Part shown: piece by piece, positions 24,506-37,195 of the stretch
How positions within the stretch are numbered: position 1 is the stretch's first letter
How the letters are laid out: each line of letters begins with the position of its first letter
DNA from: Vicia villosa
Taxonomy: Eukaryota > Streptophyta > Magnoliopsida > Fabales > Fabaceae
Length of the DNA: 64,000 bases
NCBI RefSeq assembly: GCF_029867415.1
Contig: NC_081182.1
Location: 41,713,462-41,777,461, forward strand
Direction: 5' to 3'
Program-made: the position numbers and the translations under genes
The notes under the pieces: model-generated
The model's database searches: none
What the model was told of the DNA's origin: nothing
The model's input: the letters and a program-made list of their open reading frames with translations, nothing else

Positions 24506-27500
24506 TGTCATACCCCAAATTTGTCCTACCCTTATTTATCTGGCTTATAATTCATAAATGTACATCCATTTAGGTCATACCATCGCATGCATCCATATCA
24601 TTGGTCCTTGATCAGAAGAAGAAACTTGAAGCCTAATATGGGGTGTCATCATCTTGCCCAAGATCTTTTGAAATCAGAGTTTTCTCATTCTCAACTCAAG
24701 GCATTGGTTGAAAAGTACAAGCTTGATGTTCATCTGATTATCCTGAATTAGGGTTTCTTGACCAAAGTCAACGCAGTTGACTTTTTGGTCAAATACATTG
24801 ATCGAGAGCTGATTTTATGGAGAGAAGTGGCATGATGCTTGTTTGGAAGTGTTCAGTTGATTTCTAGGGGTCAGAAGGGGATTAATCGGGAACTTCATGG
24901 AAATCGGAAGAAAATCAGAACAGTTGACTTTTGGGTCAAAATCAGGTCAATCACTCAAATACTGACTTTTGCTGGAAATTCAACCAAGAAAAGTCAAAGA
25001 ATGCATAAAATCAGGAGTTTGACAAGAGTTGCCAAAAATAGAAATATAACAAAAGTGGAAAGTTTTGACACTTAGAAAATTTCTGAAGGCTATAAATCTT
25101 GATGAGCAGTCCACTTCAGCCCTGATTTACACGTGGCAAATGGTATTTTTGGGTAAATTTCCAACATCAAAGTTGTTCCTCTCATGGAGGAGAACAATTT
25201 TGTAGTTAGACACTTTTTTCATTTGAAGCTTTGTTAGAGAGTTATTGAGGTTTGAAGTTGCAGAAAAATCATTTGAGCCAAGTCACAATTCAAGTCATGG
25301 GCTAGGTCATGACCAGACATTTCATCAAGCAAGTGGCATGCCAAATGTCAAGCTGATTCTTGAGCTCTATAAAAATGTTATGAATGCAAAATTGGTATGC
25401 ATCTCTTCTCCTCCATGCCCTCTATGCAATGAACCAGGAATTGAGTCATTTGGGTAAATATTGGATCATTTATGAAGCTCCAAAGTGGCACCCTCACACT
25501 GGCCAAAATGCAGCATCAGGCAGGCCAAGACCCAGGTCACGCGCAAGGCATTTCTGCAAACACGTGGTGGGCTGAATTCAAGTGCTATTTTCTCCCTCCA
25601 CAAGTCTCCATATTGAACAAGCTTGGTCTCAAATGACTCCTTGCCATACCCTCTATCCATTGGGCTAATGATCATTAATTTTGGTAACATGATCAAGCTT
25701 TTGAGACCCTCTATCCTTGACCCTCTCATAAAGTTCCACTCAGGCTAAGACATGGGCCAATCTTTTGCTGCACGCGCGTATGTACCAACACAATGGAATG
25801 CTTTCATGTTCCAAACAAATTTGAGAGAGTTCCATGTATCATCTCTCAATAACTCCAACACCAAAGTTGATCTACTATATGCCATCTCTCCATTGATCAA
25901 AAGGCCATGATTTTTAGTTGTTTGGTTGGCAAGTTATAAGGCCTTAAAAAGAGCAACTTGAAACTGTTTCAATACTTAGCCATTGCCATATTATCCATCA
26001 CGTTACCACATAACCATCATATAGTAAAAATGAATAAATGCTGGAAGGAAATGAAAGTGAAATAAGTGGAATAATGGAACAAATAGATGGCAACATTGGG
26101 CCACGAAGTACCGGGCCTAGAATCGTTTCTGAAGCCATACCCCTACCCTACTAAGCGCACCACCATCTCTTGCAATTGGGCCCTGAGCGCTTTGCTCTTT
26201 CCACCCCCTGAACCAGGCCCAGTTTTCTGCTTTAATTGATTTTTAATTCATTTCCAAATTGCTGATGCACCCCTGGTATTTTAGTTTTCTTCTTCATTTT
26301 AATTTTGTTGTATTTTGCTTTTAATTCATAATTTCCTTTTGACTCAAATAAAAAATGCATAAAATTAATGTGTAGATAGTTTAGATATTGTGAATAATTG
26401 ACTTGATTTTTTATTTTTTGTTTTCATATAATAAATCTTCTTCTTTACAATATGTTTGAATTTCTTTGTTTCTAATACTTCCTTGTAAATAACTCTCTAA
26501 TAGACTTAGGAATTAATTTTAGTCTCAATTTTAGATTTAATTGATGTATGTGTGTTTGTGAATACCATTTATTTTTATAGTTCTCGATTTTATTTGTCGC
26601 ATATTGATTTTCCTTTACCTATTCCATGTATAGTTTTTTTAATAAACTGTATAGTTTTATTTAATTCCCTTGTATAGACAACTTAGACTAGAATTTAGGA
26701 ATAGTTCCCTCATCATTTTCTTTTTCTTTTCAACTTTTAAAATACTTAATAAATACCGATGAAGATCATACCGTTACTATATTTCATAGTAGGAAAGAAA
26801 TGATTGGGGTGTAGGCCCCGATGTATGTTCTTTCCTACTTAGCGGATAAGAAATGATTGGGGTGTGAAGCCTCGATGTATTTCTTAACCGTTATTTAGAG
26901 AAACGATTGTGGCGTAGGCCTCGATGTGCATTCTCTAAATATTCACAAAAAAACTTCTTTTTGTATTTCTTTTACTTAGCGGAGAAGAAATGATTGAGGT
27001 GTGAAGCCTCGATGTATTTCTTAACCGTTATTTAGAGAAACGATTGTGGCGTAGGCCTCGATGTGCGTTCTCTAAATATTCAAAACAAAAACTCTTTTTG
27101 GTATGATCTAAGTCACAAATTAAATCCCCCTAAAAAACACCAACCAAAAACACTTCAAAAAACCTAATAAATGTTCAGATTTAAAACAAAGTAAGGAAGT
27201 GGTGCGAAGCCTTGTAGTAGGTCTTCGTCATCATGGAATTACCCTAAAAGACACAAACCAATCATTTCTTTTTCTTTTGCCTCGTTGGCACCTAAGGGCA
27301 CTGTTATTTCCGCTCGAACGCATCGTAGGCGATCCCTTATGCAAGAGCGCGAACGTTAACTCCGCCCAACTAAAAAACACAAAAACAAACAGAAATTCGT
27401 GAGCCGAGCTACGGTAACTCTGATTCCTGAAAAGGATACGTAGGCAGCGGGGTAGGGCCCGTGCGAGTACAATTCTTTATTTTCCCTACATTTTTGCATT

Positions 27501-27744
27501 CATTCGCATGTAGACATAGACATAGTACACACCCTTTAGATAGAAACAAACATAGGTGGATACCATCGAGTACGATGGGCGTGAGGGGTGCTAATACCTT
27601 CCCCTTGCGTAACCGACTCCCGTACCTAGATTCTCTGGTCGCAAGACCCTGTTCCTTCCTTTGTTAGGTTTTCTGATATTCCTTTCCCTTATGGGATAAA
27701 TATATTGGTGGCGACTCTGTTCATTTTTTCGCGAGCGTGCGACA
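24506..27744 (+). mobile_element. Solo LTR of an Ogre-type Gypsy element
   Basis: 3239 bp from TGTCATACCCC to GTGCGACA, flanked by a perfect 5-bp duplication ACCCC at 24501-24505 and 27745-27749. Inside are motifs known from Ogre LTRs: alternating TTGACTTTTTGGTCAA-like blocks (about 24770-24930), the GATTCCTGAAAAGGATACG/CGTAGGCAGCGGG block near 27421-27450, and TTGGTGGCGACTCTG near 27702. No internal coding region exists between the duplications, so it arose by LTR-LTR recombination. Confidence 0.82.
26837..27110 (+). repeat. Tandem units inside Ogre-type LTR
   Basis: Two units with a 137-bp period (from ACTTAGCGGA at 26837 and 26974) share AAGCCTCGATGTATTTCTT and AGAGAAACGATTGTGGCGTA. A shorter related block precedes them at about 26790-26836. 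Confidence 0.8.
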
Positions 27745-27780
27745 ACCCCCCCCCCTTTCTTGTGTTTTTCTCCGCCTTCA

Positions 27781-29282
27781 ATGTATGCCACAATTGAACT
27801 CATAACGTCACCATAAGGCCATGGCGGACGCCATGGACTTTGTGCGCTGAAATACAGCAACATCATGACTGTTTCTTCTCCCACTTCCAATATTTTCTCA
27901 ATCACTTTCTACACGGATTTTGTTTCTACACGGATTTTGCTCCACTTGTTTGACCTCCCCCTCTCTTCCCCCTCCCCCCCTAAAATATTTCTTATTTAGA
28001 TTGGATTAATTCTAGATATTGTGAGTAATTTAAACATTAAACATCAATTGAAGGTGTATCTCTTAAACAATTCATTACAGTGCACGTAATAATCGGAATC
28101 TTTTGAACGAGTTGTTTTTTCCTTGAGACGTCGTCGAAACTCAACTGCTTTGCATGATTATTGGCAGTACGACGAAACATCTTAAAGAAAGTGACCTAGT
28201 GTGCGACTCGTCCCAATAATTTTCTCCGTGGCAAACTTTATAAACAACACTTACTTCCAAGTAAATAGATATATACTTTAAAAAATTTATCACTTCATGT
28301 TATCCACTTTGTTGCCTTCGTATTCGTATTCTCTGGATCCAACCTTAATTGTTTTTTACCACCAAAATATATACTCCTATATAATTTAACATGAGTAATA
28401 CCCAAAATCTTCACAGCAACAATATTTATGAAGTTACAAATTTACTGCTGGGTCTAGCTCAAGGAGATAATATTGAGTGAGTGAATGTCATAATACAGAA
28501 TTAACAAATTTGTTTTTTTTTTGTTGGTAAAACTGACAATTTTTTTTGTAAAATTACTCTCTCAGCTCTGCTCCAAGCAGCTAAGGAGCCAAGCACAGGT
28601 CATACTACTCAAAGAGTCAGCTTAGATTTTGCAAAAACCAATAGCACCCGCAGTCATGTAGAAGAAAAGAAACAATAAGCAAGTTAGATTCAGTATAAAC
28701 CAACTAAATAATCCAACATTAAAGTTTAAAGTTTATACATTATTTTCGACAAAATGTGCACAAGTTACTGATGCCTGTTAATTCCACTGGTCTGGTAATT
28801 CTGTGTTTTTTTTATCAAACTCAAAACAGCTAGCTACTACAGTCTACATGCACTACTTGAGAAAAACTGTGTCAAAAATGATGTGAAAGTAGCACTGTTA
28901 ATTCTTCTTATCCTCACTGATAAAGACATGTTCAGATCAAAGGATGAGATACCTGCAGAATGGTAATGTTTTGCAGTGGATTATTGTAAAGTAGCTATAT
29001 CAATAAGGGAGTAATGGATATCAAATCATTCTTATAATGTACACAATGAAAACTACCAATGTAAAAGCATATTACAAATAAAGGCCAACATTCATCAATA
29101 TATTATATAAGCAGCATAAATCGACATGCAATTGCACTACTAAATGCTGGTTTTATAGTATTAAGGGTGTTGATAGTTTTGTAACAGGAAAACAGGTGAT
29201 CGCATACTCTGCCTTCACTTCTTGAGAAGAATGAGCAGCGTGACGTCTCACCAAGAAAAACACATTTTCTCTCCTTTCATAA
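27781..29282. other. Intergenic region upstream of UPF0235 3' end
   Basis: No gene or classified element recognised. A GCCATGGCGGACGCCATGG near-palindrome is at about 27818-27836. The last few hundred bases probably include the UPF0235 3' UTR, but no poly(A) signal can be chosen confidently. Confidence 0.35.
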
Positions 29283-30197
<915 letters not shown>

Positions 30198-30534
30198 TTT
30201 TCAATTTCCGATAATCGTTACCGGAGACTTGCCGGTACGAAATATACTTTACTTGCGTACCAGAAACGCTGTCGTTTTCAATCAGATTAGTTAATTAGCA
30301 ATTAGTGTTGGATTTTTGTTGTGTTGGTCATGTGTGGGAGCACGGATATTTGGAGGCGGTTGCCACAGAGGATTTTGATTCTCTGAATGAATCGCAGTCG
30401 TTAGTTTAATCAAACGGCTTTTACTTGAACATTTGGAGATTGAGATTTCAGATTAACTCAATAATTATCTTACAATAAACTAATTAATAGAAGATTTGAG
30501 AAAATTCGATTTCCGCGACGACGTGAAACCGACA
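30198..30534. promoter_or_regulatory. Shared divergent promoter region
   Basis: 337 bp separate the start codons of the UPF0235 gene (minus) and the TLDc gene (plus). The gap must hold both 5' UTRs and both core promoters, so bidirectional transcription is likely. No convincing TATA box was seen on either strand. Confidence 0.6.
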
Positions 30535-33500
30535 ATGGGAGCGGCCACGTCATCGGAGCCGAGGGTTCCGGCGGAACAGCAGGAGGCGGAAAACGTCGCA
30601 GCCTCCACCGGAGCTCTTCCCATACTTCAAAAAGCTTTCTCCAAGTTCGCTAATTCCGAAACAAACGCAATTCCCTTAGAAAATCTTCAGGTACTCGTTG
30701 TAAACTTTAACAAATTGATCATAATCTGAATTGATATTTCTTAATTGTAATTGTGTATTCGTTATTTTCAGCAAGGCTTCGGTTTCGCTCGCGAAGGTCG
30801 AAGTTACTATGCAGAGAACGCGAAAGATTCGTTTCCGGTGTTGTTGGATCACATAGGCTCATCCTTAGTTGACCACTTTTTCATTTCTGGTAAAGGAGGA
30901 ATAAACTGGGTTGAATTTGTGAAAGGCTATAACAAGTGTTGTGCTAGGGTTTCTGCTTCCACTTTGCTGAACAAGTTTATTAGAGTATTCATTGATGTTA
31001 CTAGAAAAGCTGATGTGTCTATGAATTTGGAATTCGAATCAGAGGAGGATGATTGCAAGGCGAAGGGGTACCTTCTTCCCAACCATGTGTTTCTGCTTTT
31101 TTCTGTTTGTTGGGCTATGTCTTGGGATGGTAGGAATTTGAAAGGGAAAGGAAATGTGAGTGTACCTGATCTGAGTCATTTGGTATTGTCTGCTGTTACA
31201 GCGTGCGTTGAAGATAAAGATGGGTTTGATGTGTGGGATTGTGATATCGCGAGTTTGGAAGTGCAGCTTCCTGCTGGGAAGTTTGTTACATGGGTTATGA
31301 GTACAGTGCCATGCCTCCCTGATTGTTTGAAGCAGTATTTTCATGCAAGACTGCAAGTGCTAGTAACTGAAGGGGTAATCTATGTACTCATATTTTAAAT
31401 TGTTTTCAACTTGTTATCGTGTATGATATCCGGTATAGTATAGCTCCTCAAACAGGTGATTCAAAGCTTATGCAGATTTTGTCATTATTCCCTCTTCAGT
31501 TAAAGAAAACAATTTATGTGTAAACTTTTATATGACAAGCATTTAATAAATAAAAAAACTGAATTCAGTTGTTTATCCAAATGTACGGTTAGGAAAACTT
31601 AGATTTAACAGTTGGGAGTGATTAAAATTTGCGTTCTATAAAAGTTGTTGACTATGTGAACTTTACTAGCATTTAACCTTTGAATCAGATTTTGACCCCA
31701 AAATAAAACTTACACCCCACTTCAGTATGAGATTTTTTCCTCCTTTCTTCACTATATGTGTAAAATGATTAATATTTAGTATTTACCATTTTCATTGTGT
31801 CAGTAGTTCAATTATATATGTGTATTTTGGATTATATTATCATTATCATTTAAAACAATTGACAATGGCATTCTCTCTATATACTATTAGTTGTTTGTAT
31901 GAAAGAAAGTAAGTTCCGTGTGGTTTATAGGTTCTGTAAGGTCTGATCAAATAATTTCTTGATTGGTGGCAGGATGAATTGGCATCCTCTGATTCCTCCC
32001 CTGTTGAAGAAATCTCATCTACAACTGCATGTGATTATATTTTAACCCAAGGAAGGGTGTGGGCAATTTCTATCACACAGAGAAGTACAGTAAATGAAGA
32101 GATTTCTAGAGCCTTTATTAGCAGTGGAGCTGGAATGAATGATAACCTTATTTATCGGTTTGTATTTCTGATCCTTAAGAGTAGCTTCATCATGCTATTT
32201 TGGTTTACTAGTCTGACATACTTGTCAAATTTTCATTTTAAGTGTTAAAAAATGTGCACTTACTACCATGATGTTTTTCTGATTTGCTTATTATTGGCAA
32301 AGAGTTTGAATTTATTTGATCTGCAGCATTTGTAATTCTTTTAGTAAGCCTTATCACGCGGAAAACAAAATGCCTATTGATATAACTGTCTACTGTGTTA
32401 TATAGTTCATCAACCCATGGAAGAGGCCTCAACAGATTTTGGTCTCGTGTTGAAGGTTACCATGGTCCGTTGCTAATTTTGGTTGCTGCAAGTTCGGGAA
32501 GTGATCATGAGGGAAATTCTGCAATCAGGAAATTTGTTATAGGTGCCCAAACAAATGAAGGTCTTGAAAATAAAGATGTCTTCTATGGAACCGCTGGTTG
32601 TTTATATTCTTTAAACCCAGTGTTTCATGTATTTCCACCTACTGGTAAGAAATAATTATGAAAGTATTCTTTTAGTTGTTTCTGTTTTGCTCTCTCTCTT
32701 TTTGGGACTGTGATAGGATTGTCTGAAACTAGCCATTTTTATTGCCAGGCAAGGAAAAGAACTTTGTTTATAGCCACCTGCATCCTACCGGTAGAGCTTA
32801 CCAATCACATCCAAAGCCAGTTGGAGTTGCATTTGGAGGGACTCCGGGAAATGAAAGAATATATATTGATGAAGATTTTTCCAAATTGACCATTCGCCAC
32901 CATGCTGTTGACAAAACTTACCAGAGTGGTTCCCTCCTTCCAGATCAGGTGCAATTCTTTTGTGGAAAGTACTTACTGTACACAGCCTCTAACCATATAC
33001 TGATGAATGCATGCATCAAAAGTTTCTGATTCTATGTGTTCTTTGATGGAAGTATTTTTTGGAGATCCAGTGAATTCTTCTATGCTGTAAAATTTCCCTT
33101 ATTATATCAATTACCTAAGAGACATGAATATTTATTATGGAGAAAGCATATAGTAACTGGTTGAAATTATTGTGGCCATAGACGTCCTACAATTAATGAA
33201 CTGCACTGTCTCTCTGACTCGTTATTTCTAACTTCATGTTGGTATATCTTGTATTTCAGGGTTTCTTGCCTACTGAAGCTCTCATTTCAGAAGTTGAAGT
33301 TTGGGGACTCGGTGGGAAAGCAGCAAAGGAAGTGCAAGACTCATATAAGAAGAGAGAAGATCTTTTCACCGAGCAAAGACGAAAAGTATCCTACCCTATC
33401 CAATTAGTTGTTGCTAATATTAGTTAAATTTTGGTAAATCAATGAACATCAGTGACTAACATAACACTGTTGTCATGCTATTTTGTAGATTGACCTGAAG

Positions 33501-33587
33501 ACATTTTCGAATTGGGAGGATTCACCCGAGAAAATGATGATGAATATGATGTCCGATCCAAATGCTGCTCAAAGGGAAGATCGTTGA
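30535..33587 (+). CDS. TLDc-domain protein
   Basis: Seven exons: 30535-30690, 30772-31374, 31973-32157, 32406-32644, 32749-32948, 33260-33385 and 33489-33587. All junctions are GT-AG and the total is 536 codons, so 535 residues. I start at ATG 30535 (MGAATSSEPRVPAEQQ); there is no in-frame ATG just upstream. Residues 30-110 resemble a degenerate EF-hand-like region (LPILQKAFSKFAN, GGINWVEFVKGYNKCC). The TLDc domain spans about 270-490, with ACDYILTQGRVWAISITQR, HGRGLNRFWSRVEGYHGP, FVIGAQTNEG, GVAFGGTPGNERIYIDEDF and VEVWGLGGKAA. TLDc proteins are linked to oxidative-stress resistance and V-ATPase regulation; the role of this plant subgroup is inferred only. The C-terminus is Met-rich (EKMMMNMMSD). 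Confidence 0.95.
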
Positions 33588-33923
33588 GTGAGCATATAAT
33601 GTTGCTTTGCTAAGTGCAATCTTTTATCAGGCAGAAGCACGGTTTAACTTGTGATTGTTCATTACATTTCAGGCTTGAGATCCTCAAGTAGATGTACATG
33701 ATATATAAATTTTCTGTACATGATATATAAATATTTGTATGTAAGAAAAATATGTTATGTATGTGTGTGTATATATAGTAAGAGTAATACTATTATACAT
33801 AAGAAACATGGGATTGAGGCTTTACATTTTGGAAATGATGACATCCTTCTTCATGGTAATTTGAACGGAACCATTGTGTTGAACTAAACTGAATTGAAGT
33901 TAAAGTAACCGAATCATTGACTG
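33588..33923 (+). other. 3' flank of TLDc gene
   Basis: Probable 3' UTR with repeated GTACATGATATATAAAT blocks (two close copies near 33692-33732). Poly(A) site not assigned. Confidence 0.35.
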
Positions 33924-34021
33924 TTATGTTTGGTTAATGAATCGAATTTGTGTTTGTGGTTCTATAATTGAATTATGTTTGGTTAATGAATCGAATTTGT
34001 GTTTGTGGTTCTATAATTGAA
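33924..34021. repeat. 49-bp perfect tandem duplication
   Basis: Two copies (33924-33972 and 33973-34021) of a unit starting TTATGTTTGGTTAATGAATC; I see no differences between them. Confidence 0.93.
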
Positions 34022-34470
34022 CTGATTAGCAATTAACCAAACTTAAATTGATTTCGAACCAAACTGCCGTTATTTGTTACTTAAGTTTTTAAGTTCTAAA
34101 TTTTTAATAACTTTTTTTTTTTTTAACGTGAGTAGTGAATTACTGATTTGTGAACGATTAAATGATGGGAGTTTTGTAAGGTGGTTGAGAATCCAAAATC
34201 TCTAAATTGGAGGAGATCCGAAACTTTCAAATCACATTGAATTTATTAATTAAATCCAGAGTGGAAGTTCACTCTCATAATTTAAGTTTGTTATCACAAT
34301 AAAAAAAAAGTTTAAAATAGAAGATTTTATTCTTCGATTTTCTTCATCTTTCATTTTTCATATTTGGTAATGTTATACTTGTTAGCCCAATATTTTTCGT
34401 ATTTAATAATGGGTATAATTTAATTTCTTTCCCATTAACTCAATATTTAGTGATGTTATTATACAGTGAT

Positions 34471-35290
34471 TCGGAGTGAGAATAGACCAGACCAATTAAC
34501 AGAGATCTATAACCTAGCTATACAGGCACATACCAAACCATATTATTTATTTCTAAATAGAAAAGGCTTAAAATTTTATATAAAGTTTATTGGGAAGTGC
34601 TAACTAGTACTCTCAGGGCAATGACTAAGCATTTTAAAATAGTAAATTCATCTCAGTAATTTGCACATTTAATGTCTCGAAAATTGAAATATTAAATTTT
34701 CTAAAAAATATTTTTTTTTGGAATGCTTAACTATTGCCCTGAGGGCACTGGTTAGCAAGATCCAAGTTTATTTAGCTAAAAAGACTAAGTCACGAGTCAT
34801 GAAAAAAAAACCTTTTAAGTTTATCAAACCGGCCTATTTAAATAAAGATGAGTAAATTTATTATTATTATTATATTTTGTACTTTGAATTAATGCACGAC
34901 AATATAGTTTGGATATCTAGAAGAACTTATGAGAATAAGTTGAAAAAAATCTTATAAACAATGTCATAAGTTGTTTTCAGAAGTTATAGTATCACAAAAT
35001 TTATGCTAATAGATAAAATTCAGATGAGTAAATGGAAACAAACATTTACTCTCATCGTTCTTTTAATTTTTAAGTTTTTTTAATATTAGTTGAATTTCTT
35101 TTTTACAAATGTTCAAATGAAGTAAATTTTTAAGTAGGTCAGTAGGTTAATCAGGCCTTCAAAACTGCTAGACTCGGACCTAAAAATAAGTCTATGATAG
35201 GCTACAGATTAGAATTAAACTTTAAATTTTTTAGCAGGTCAAACTCAAACATGACAAAACCTAACTCGGATCAGTCTATTCTCACCTCTA
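34471..35290. mobile_element. hAT-type MITE hosting a second MITE
   Basis: Ends TCGGAGTGAGAATAGAC and GTCTATTCTCACCTCTA are inverted repeats with few mismatches. They are flanked by ACAGTGAT (34463-34470) and ACTGTGAC (35291-35298), a degraded 8-bp duplication matching at 6 of 8. The interior carries the Mutator-type MITE at 34592-34763. Confidence 0.55.
34592..34763. mobile_element. Mutator-type MITE
   Basis: 172 bp with long inverted ends (left GTGCTAACTAGTACTCTCAG, right complement TTGCTAACCAGTGCCCTCAG, both followed by GGCAAT and TAAGCAT). A perfect 9-bp duplication AAGTTTATT flanks it at 34583-34591 and 34764-34772. Nine bases is the Mutator hallmark. Confidence 0.82.
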
Positions 35291-35633
35291 ACTGTGACCA
35301 TGCTCTGGTTTCTATATTCTATGTTGTGTATGTGCATGTAATGGATCAAACGGTTAAAAGAGATTAAAATAAAAAACTATATACTTAACCCTATTTTAGT
35401 GAAAAAAATATGATCGTGGTTATTGTATTTATGTTTATATAATAGACTATAAACGTAGAGATTTTGAAGGCAATGACTTTTGTGTAATGTAAGTAGTTTG
35501 GTGGTATATTCAGTATTACATATTGTACTAGATAAGATTTTTGTGTCTGACAATAAGCAAAATCGAACCCTTGTTTTTAGAGATACCTTATTCAAACAGG
35601 CTTACCATCGTGGCAAGTATCATGCTTGCTGTG

Positions 35634-36504
35634 TTACATGCAATTCATGATACTTTGACACATGTGATAAGAGCAACATGAGTCAATGATCCAACTATCT
35701 TCAGTCTCCAAGCTCGATACCACTGGTGCACCAACATCCTTATAACCATCCTCATCTAAGGCAACTGCAACTTGAACAAAATCATCATTGACCTTTCTCT
35801 CAAGAAAATCCCTTTTAAAGTGACAAATTTTCTGACAATTAAAACAGTTTACCTTTGATTTGTCAAATCTCATTGATTTGGACACCCCTTTACGCTCACC
35901 TCCTCCTCTTGACACACTTAAGCCTTCACCACTATCTTCAATCTTCAAATGTTTCACCTTTGAAAAATCTTTGAATTTTACCGTCATCTGGAGTTCATCC
36001 AAAGTGCTAGTACCTTCTTTACCATTAAGAAGGACATCCTTAAAATGCTTAGAGGATTTGAGTAATGAACTCAAAAAGAGTAAAACCTATCCTTATCATT
36101 AATCTTCTTCAATATTCTCAAGATAATTTTGTGAAATTGTGTAACCTGCTCAACTATGGATTTGTTCTCCACCATTCGGAATAAATATAGTTGTTGTTTC
36201 AGACACAATTTGTGAGGCAAAGACTTGGTCATATACAATGATTCAAGTTTTGCCCACATAGCAACCGTAGTTAGCTCCCTGGCGGCTTCTCTTAGAACTT
36301 TATCCCCGAGGCACCAAATAATGGGACTCTTGCTCTTATCCACTATCTCGGTCTTCTGTGCTTGTGTAAGCGCTATAGGCATCAATGCTTCAGAGCATCA
36401 ATACACTTCTCTAAAATTAAAATGGCTCGAATCTTTATTTTCTACAATCCAACTTCGTTGTTTCCCGAAAATTTCTCGATTTCACATTTACACATAATGC
36501 TCAT
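35634..36504 (-). pseudogene. Copia gag and protease start, truncated
   Basis: Minus-strand remnants begin near 36504 with CEIEKFSGNNEVGL. They continue with KSPIIWCLGDKVLREAARE, AMWAKLESLYMTKSLPH and MVENKSIVEQVTQFHKI, then in the next piece DVLLNGKEGTSTLDELQ, a damaged zinc knuckle (CFNCQKICHFKRD, last Cys lost) and the protease start SWIIDSCCSYHMC. Stops and at least one frame change separate the pieces, and part of gag between them is deleted. The element ends abruptly near 35630; no integrase or RT follows. Confidence 0.82.
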
Positions 36505-36506
36505 TT

Positions 36507-36524
36507 GCCCCATGGTGGGCGCCA
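36507..36524 (-). promoter_or_regulatory. Primer binding site of truncated Copia
   Basis: Minus strand TGGCGCCCACCATGGGGC lies two bases from the LTR end. It begins with TGG as primer sites do; the tRNA is not assigned. Confidence 0.6.
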
Positions 36525-36526
36525 CT

Positions 36527-37195
36527 TGTTGTGATAATGACAACAAGGTTCAATTTCAATCAACAATTTGGTACGTGAGAAAAAGAAAAGTAGCAACCAA
36601 ATTAAATGACCTTCAACAATAATAACCAATAAATAGTAATTATAACAGAATAAGCGATAAAAGATGAAAGGTTTGTTTACCCAGTTCGATCAAAAGATCT
36701 ACTCTAGGGGAGAAAGCAACTCTTTTGTTCAGGGAGAGAGCAACTCTCCAATTCACTATACTCAGAAAGTTCTTACAGGAGATCACATACGAGTTATAAA
36801 AAAATAGCCTTCGCCTTAAGAGTTCCCAAGAAGAACCCTGAAGGCTCGCAAGAACAAACCCCTATTTTACCCAAATATTTACCAACTTCTCCAACTCTCA
36901 ATATATGAATTAGTCAAATCCAAGGTGTTTATAAGTATTTCCCAAACCCCTTAGATAACTCCAAATATTTCCCAAAACCTTTGTCTTTCTAAGTTTTCCC
37001 TTGAGAAGACCATAAACCCTAAGATTGTCACACTATAAAACACTAAAGAGATACATATTCATAATTACTAAAACCTAATATACAACGCCCAAAACACAAT
37101 CCATTAATTATTAAAATAAAATATTATAAATATTTATAATATATTTATATTAATTTAGACTATTTTTAAATTAGTATATATTCAATATTCTAACA
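36527..37195 (-). repeat. 5' LTR of truncated Copia
   Basis: 669 bp, minus strand starting TGTTAGAATATTG at 37195 and ending ATTATCACAACA at 36527, adjacent to the primer site. The partner LTR is absent. Confidence 0.65.

Larger units (their letters stand above)
23490..27780 (+). repeat. SIRE/Maximus-type Copia LTR split by solo LTR
   Basis: Blocks GTGAATTAACTCCTCGATTG, GAGGGTGAACTGGAGG and GGTGAACCAAGATAAAAATG are typical of Maximus/SIRE LTR 3' regions. The LTR is interrupted after TTCAACCCC at 24505 and resumes at about 27750, ending CTCCGCCTTCA at 27780, like the other copy ending CTCTACCTTCA at 60092. The true start is uncertain; a GAA microsatellite lies at about 23513-23532. No primer site or internal region follows. 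The segment 23124-23489 before it holds no recognised feature. Confidence 0.6.

Noticed and set aside
27702..27716. TTGGTGGCGACTCTG as a primer binding site marking the Ogre LTR end
   Set aside because: The ACCCC duplication and terminal CA place the LTR end at 27744, so this motif lies within the LTR in this copy.
27591..27905. 104-codon minus-strand ORF
   Set aside because: It spans the end of the solo Ogre-type LTR and the adjoining Copia LTR end, so it is a chance frame in repeat DNA.
28840..28870. CACTACTTGAGAAAAA as a CACTA transposon end
   Set aside because: No inverted partner or 3-bp duplication was found nearby, and the match to the usual CACTACAAGAAAA is incomplete.
31039..31356. 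105-codon minus-strand ORF
   Set aside because: Shadow of TLDc exon 2 on the opposite strand.
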